Both the position numbers and the translations under genes were made by a program. From Candidatus Poribacteria bacterium (GTDB lineage: Bacteria; Poribacteria; WGA-4E; WGA-3G): a stretch of DNA of 36,287 bases. The notes beneath the pieces were generated by a model, which was not told the origin of the DNA, did no database searches, and saw nothing but the letters and a program-made list of their open reading frames with translations. Each line of letters opens with the position of its first letter. Position 1 is the stretch's first letter. Positions 33,601 through 36,287 of the stretch are shown here, in pieces. The stretch spans positions 1-36,287 of the forward strand of contig JAPOZO010000006.1 in NCBI GenBank assembly GCA_026706025.1, written 5' to 3'.

Positions 33601-35272
33601 GCGGAGAAATCGTCTTCTTGCACAAATTCCCGCAGATTTGCTACTTACAGATAAGGCAAAGGAAATTCGAGAAGACATGGAACGTGAAAATAGCGTTCCA
33701 GTGAATCGACCTCCAGTGAGTGTTAGTGTCACATCTCAACCTTTTACCGAGGAAATGTGGTTTCAAGAACAAGGAGTTGACACGACTACACCTGAAAATC
33801 AAGAATTACGACGCTTTTTTGAATCTCTTGATAAATTCAGTTCTGATTGGCGAAATGATGCCCCAACTCAGGAAGCCACTCGATTAATTTTACCGCGGTT
33901 ACAAGAAGCACACGCCATCCTAAAAAGTAATACGAGAGCCGATCAAAAGGTAATTGATTCGCTATGGCGTAAACTAACCGATTGTATCGCAATTCTTGGT
34001 CGAGTTGCTAAGAATCTTGAAAGTGAATCGTTTACTTTTTGCCGACAAGTGCTTTTAGCTGGAGCAGAACATGAACAGCCCAAACCAAACCCCATATACG
34101 ATGAGCAATTTGATTATCCAGGTTATTCCCCATATCCACGACATGATGCTGCCCGTGGGTTACTCCGGCTAGCGTCTCACCAACCTGATAGAGAAATATT
34201 AGACGCTATTGAGGTACTTGCGAGGGATCCTGTACCATCTGTTTGCATGGAGATAGCAATGGAGTTGCCCATGATTTACGTCAAAGCGCCAGAAAGATTC
34301 TGGCACATTATGGACAAAATGGCAACTCATGAAGAGAATTGTGTTGTTCAAGAATGCCTCTACGGCACGTTGGATTGGATCGTCACAGGAGAAAATGAAG
34401 ACAAGATAACTCACATCATAGCGAAGTTACTTGAGCACACACCATCCCCTCCAAGCCCAAGAGTGTTAGGCACATCGGATCCATTTATTGATTTGTTGAT
34501 GTGGTTGGCAATTGACCGTGAAAATTCGTGGGCATTAGAAGTAATCGAAGACACATTTTTCAAAGACCCAATTCGGTTCACTAATATCCTAACCCGTCTT
34601 GTGTCTCAAGTCGTGGAGGATTACGTTGTACCGAATCACCTTAAAACGCCTGACGGACGCAAGAGAATAAAACGGGCCACTAAATGTGTAAGTAAAGCTA
34701 TTACTACAGCTACTGATGGGATTGCAAAATTGTGCGTCACGCCCAAGGAGCAAAGGACTGAGGAAGTAGGAAAACAGTTACAGAACCTCTACGAGGTAAT
34801 TGATGAGGTTATCACGAGGCTTTACTTTGGGGTTGCCCACAAAAGAGACCAGTCTGAAGAACCTGTCAAGGAAATCTCCCGCAAGTTGCGCTGCGACTAC
34901 TACAATGAAGTCAAGCCGTTGATGAAACAGGTTATTGCCTTTGCACAAGATCCAAAAAGTGGTGCGATGTTTGCACCGACAGCGCACTATTTCATGCAAC
35001 TTTTAAAGAGTTTCCTCGGCTGCAATCCAAAAGAGGTTTTGCATTTAGCAACGGGGGTCGTAAAATCAAGTGAACCGTTCGGTTATAATCTCGATTCCAT
35101 TGCGGTTCATGATGTAGTTGAATTCGTTGAAATTGTGCTTGCTGATTACCGGCATGAAGTGCGCGATGGCGAGGCTTTGGAAGACCTCCTACAGCTGTTA
35201 GATCTTTTTGCCAAAATAGGTTGGTCGGATGCCCTTAAACTCGTTTGGCGACTTGATGAGGTTTTCCGTTAA
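30647..35272 (+). CDS. SMEK-like/STAND P-loop NTPase, predicted antiviral conflict protein
   Basis: This 1541-residue protein begins with a domain of about 170 residues ([50 protein letters not shown]) that resembles the bacterial SMEK domain found at the N-terminus of conflict proteins; its D...YQIT pattern suggests a degenerate nuclease-like core. A P-loop NTPase follows with Walker A GSPGVGKT (224-231), Walker B [10 protein letters not shown] (288-297) and a VTVRTYD sensor segment. A winged-helix-like part lies near residues 455-520, and about 1000 residues of helical repeats extend to the C-terminus. This order (effector, STAND NTPase, solenoid sensor) is that of NLR-like and Avs-type phage-defence proteins. 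GAGGTG eight bases upstream supports the start. The first 450 bases are visibly richer in A and T. The trigger and effector action are unknown. Confidence 0.72.
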   Translation: [1541 protein letters not shown]

Positions 35273-35285
35273 GTTTATACAACTT

Positions 35286-35555
35286 GTTTGCCAGACCATG
35301 GGACCATGGGTGTCAATTTAGGGATTTTTTGATGGTGTTTGGCTCACTCTAAATATAAACATGCCGCCCTTACAGGGCTTAGACTTAGGCTAAAATGCTG
35401 CTATAAACATATCGTCCTTACAGGACTAAAGACAGATTTTTAGAGTATACAAGGTTTCTGCCTAAAATCTGGCATAGTTTCAAACAGTGCCCGCCGTATC
35501 TCGGGGTCAAGATGGTCCTTTTTTACAATTGACACTTATGGTTTGCCAGACCATG
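35286..35555. mobile_element. Putative MITE-like insertion flanked by 15-base direct repeats
   Basis: GTTTGCCAGACCATG occurs at 35286-35300 and 35541-35555 in the same orientation. Just inside are inverted GTGTCAATT (35310-35318) and AATTGACAC (35527-35535). The interior of about 240 bases holds two REP-like units and no open reading frame of note. The direct repeat could be a target duplication or an independent repeat. Confidence 0.45.
35354..35427 (-). repeat. Two REP-like repeats, reverse orientation
   Basis: Copies at 35354-35379 (TATAAACATGCCGCCC then TTACAGGGCT) and 35402-35427 (TATAAACATATCGTCC then TTACAGGACT) are diverged reverse complements of the repeats at 30131-30206. Spacing is 48 bases. 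The diverged arms keep their pairing (GCCC/GGGC, GTCC/GGAC), indicating that the hairpin is conserved. Confidence 0.7.
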
Positions 35556-35601
35556 TTACGTGAACATCTATAGAGATAGGTTTCAATTGGGGATTAATCA
35601 A

Positions 35602-35736
35602 ATGACTACAGTAATTATCATCATAGGTTCAGTCGCTGCAATAGTCGGTGTTGGTGTTGCCACTTGGTCTATCGTCAGCACAAGAAAAAAGTACTATGAT
35701 GAATATATGAAGAGGAAACGCGGTGCAGAAGATTAA
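35602..35736 (+). CDS. Small single-pass membrane protein (44 residues)
   Basis: The short frame encodes MTTVIIIIGSVAAIVGVGVA followed by TWSIVSTRKKYYDEYMKRKRG and an acidic end. It has one transmembrane helix (about residues 4-26) and a strongly basic tail that should lie in the cytoplasm. GGGGA eight bases upstream (35589-35593) supports translation. The next gene begins 33 bases later on the same strand, so they may share a transcript. The family is not recognised. The hydrophobic and basic pattern and good ribosome site make chance less likely, but it is short. Confidence 0.55.
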   Translation: MTTVIIIIGSVAAIVGVGVATWSIVSTRKKYYDEYMKRKRGAED

Positions 35737-35769
35737 AAGTTTCAGCGAAAAAGGAAAATCCTAACTTAC

Positions 35770-36287
35770 ATGAAAATAACTGAAATTCAGAATGCGCTGG
35801 CAGCGTTAGAGTTAGATGCGTGGCTCCTATACGATTTTCGAGGGATAAACCCTATCGCACAGAACGTCGCAGGCTTGGCGGGCGCACATATCACGCGCCG
35901 ATGGTTCTGCCTTATTCCTAAACAGGGTGAGCCGCGATGGTTGGTGCATCGAATTGAGACATCGAATTTTACCAATGTGCCGGGGCAAGTCGCGCTCTAC
36001 GCTGGCTGGGAAGAACTTAACGAGGCTATACGTACCTTGCTCGCCGGTATCAAAACAGTCGCGATGGAGTATTCACCAAACGCTGAGATCCCTTATATTT
36101 CGCGGGTAGATGCTGGCACGCTGGAATGGATTCGTTCGTTCGGGATTGAAGTACAAACGTCTGCGGAACTCGCACAGCGGGTAGAGGCACGGCTGAGCGA
36201 GGCACAAGCCGCAGGGCATCAGACCTCCGCACACTTGGTATTGCAAGCGAAAGATTACGCCTTCACGTGGATCGGTTCGCAGCTGCG
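35770..36287 (+). CDS. M24 family metallopeptidase / Xaa-Pro aminopeptidase-like protein (N-terminal part, truncated by the window)
   Basis: The first 172 residues are present and run off the right edge. MKITEIQNALAALELDAWLLYDFRGINPIA is the usual start of creatinase/prolidase N-terminal domains. It is followed by RWFCLIPKQGEPRWLVHRIE and VAMEYSPNAEIPYISRVDAGTLEWIRSFGIEV, matching the M24 pattern in which this domain precedes the pita-bread metallopeptidase. The linker AQRVEARLSEAQAAGHQTSA resembles the helix before the catalytic domain. The metal ligands lie beyond the window, so activity cannot be judged. AAAAAGGA is 15 bases upstream of the ATG, a loose ribosome site. It follows the small membrane-protein gene by 33 bases. 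Confidence 0.75.
   Translation, partial: MKITEIQNALAALELDAWLLYDFRGINPIAQNVAGLAGAHITRRWFCLIPKQGEPRWLVHRIETSNFTNVPGQVALYAGWEELNEAIRTLLAGIKTVAMEYSPNAEIPYISRVDAGTLEWIRSFGIEVQTSAELAQRVEARLSEAQAAGHQTSAHLVLQAKDYAFTWIGSQL

Larger units (their letters stand above)
35273..35601. other. 329-bp repeat-filled gap after the STAND gene
   Basis: No gene is supported except at its right edge, where the small membrane-protein gene begins at 35602. It contains a putative MITE-like insertion (35286-35555) and two reverse-oriented REP-like repeats (35354-35427). GGGGA at 35589-35593 serves the next gene. Confidence 0.6.

Overview
The window looks like a chromosome fragment of a Candidatus Poribacteria-type bacterium or a close relative. 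This rests on remembered family style, not on a search: secreted proteins with internalin-type leucine-rich repeats (LRRs), dockerin EF-hands, an NYPNPFNPETWIPY-type C-terminal module, planctomycete-style cytochrome c domains, and many small fold-back repeats between genes. All genes up to 24.06 kb, and those after 26.9 kb, are on the plus strand. Four genes between 24.07 and 26.13 kb are on the minus strand.

Region 1 (1-9.9 kb) is housekeeping. A GlnD-type nucleotidyltransferase/HD/ACT protein is followed 20 bases later by a uronate-dehydrogenase-like SDR. Then come trmB, uvrC, a Uma2-family nuclease-fold protein with a sigma-54-like promoter, and a tandemly fused YibE/F membrane protein.

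Region 2 (10.0-24.06 kb) is the most distinctive part. It is a duplicated two-gene unit, A-B-A'-B'. A and A' are secreted LRR/dockerin proteins. B and B' are giant secreted proteins that join two CXXCH haem-attachment motifs, LRRs, a lectin-like beta module, one (B) or two (B') cohesin-like domains, a dockerin and the C-terminal module. About 1.42 kb of the cytochrome part is collinear without an indel and nearly identical between B and B', while the LRR parts have diverged. A and A' share a promoter with an operator-like dyad. The simplest reading is a set of cell-surface haem proteins that may assemble through their own cohesin and dockerin modules. That reading is inference.

Region 3 (24.07-35.3 kb) is accessory and looks like a defence island. 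It holds a TPR-DUF433/DUF5615 toxin-antitoxin-like pair overlapping by ATGA, a two-gene unit encoding a hypothetical protein and a sensory-rhodopsin-transducer-like (ASRT) protein, a 390-bp cluster of about ten TGTTCA-type motifs, a single-chain type ISP/IIG-like restriction-modification enzyme, and a 1541-residue SMEK-like/STAND P-loop NTPase. Pairs of REP-like repeats in opposite orientation lie on either side of the NTPase gene, and two MITE-like elements occupy the same gaps.

Region 4 (35.6 kb to the end) holds a 44-residue single-pass membrane protein and the N-terminal part of an M24 (Xaa-Pro aminopeptidase-like) protein that runs off the window. No rRNA, tRNA or CRISPR array was seen.
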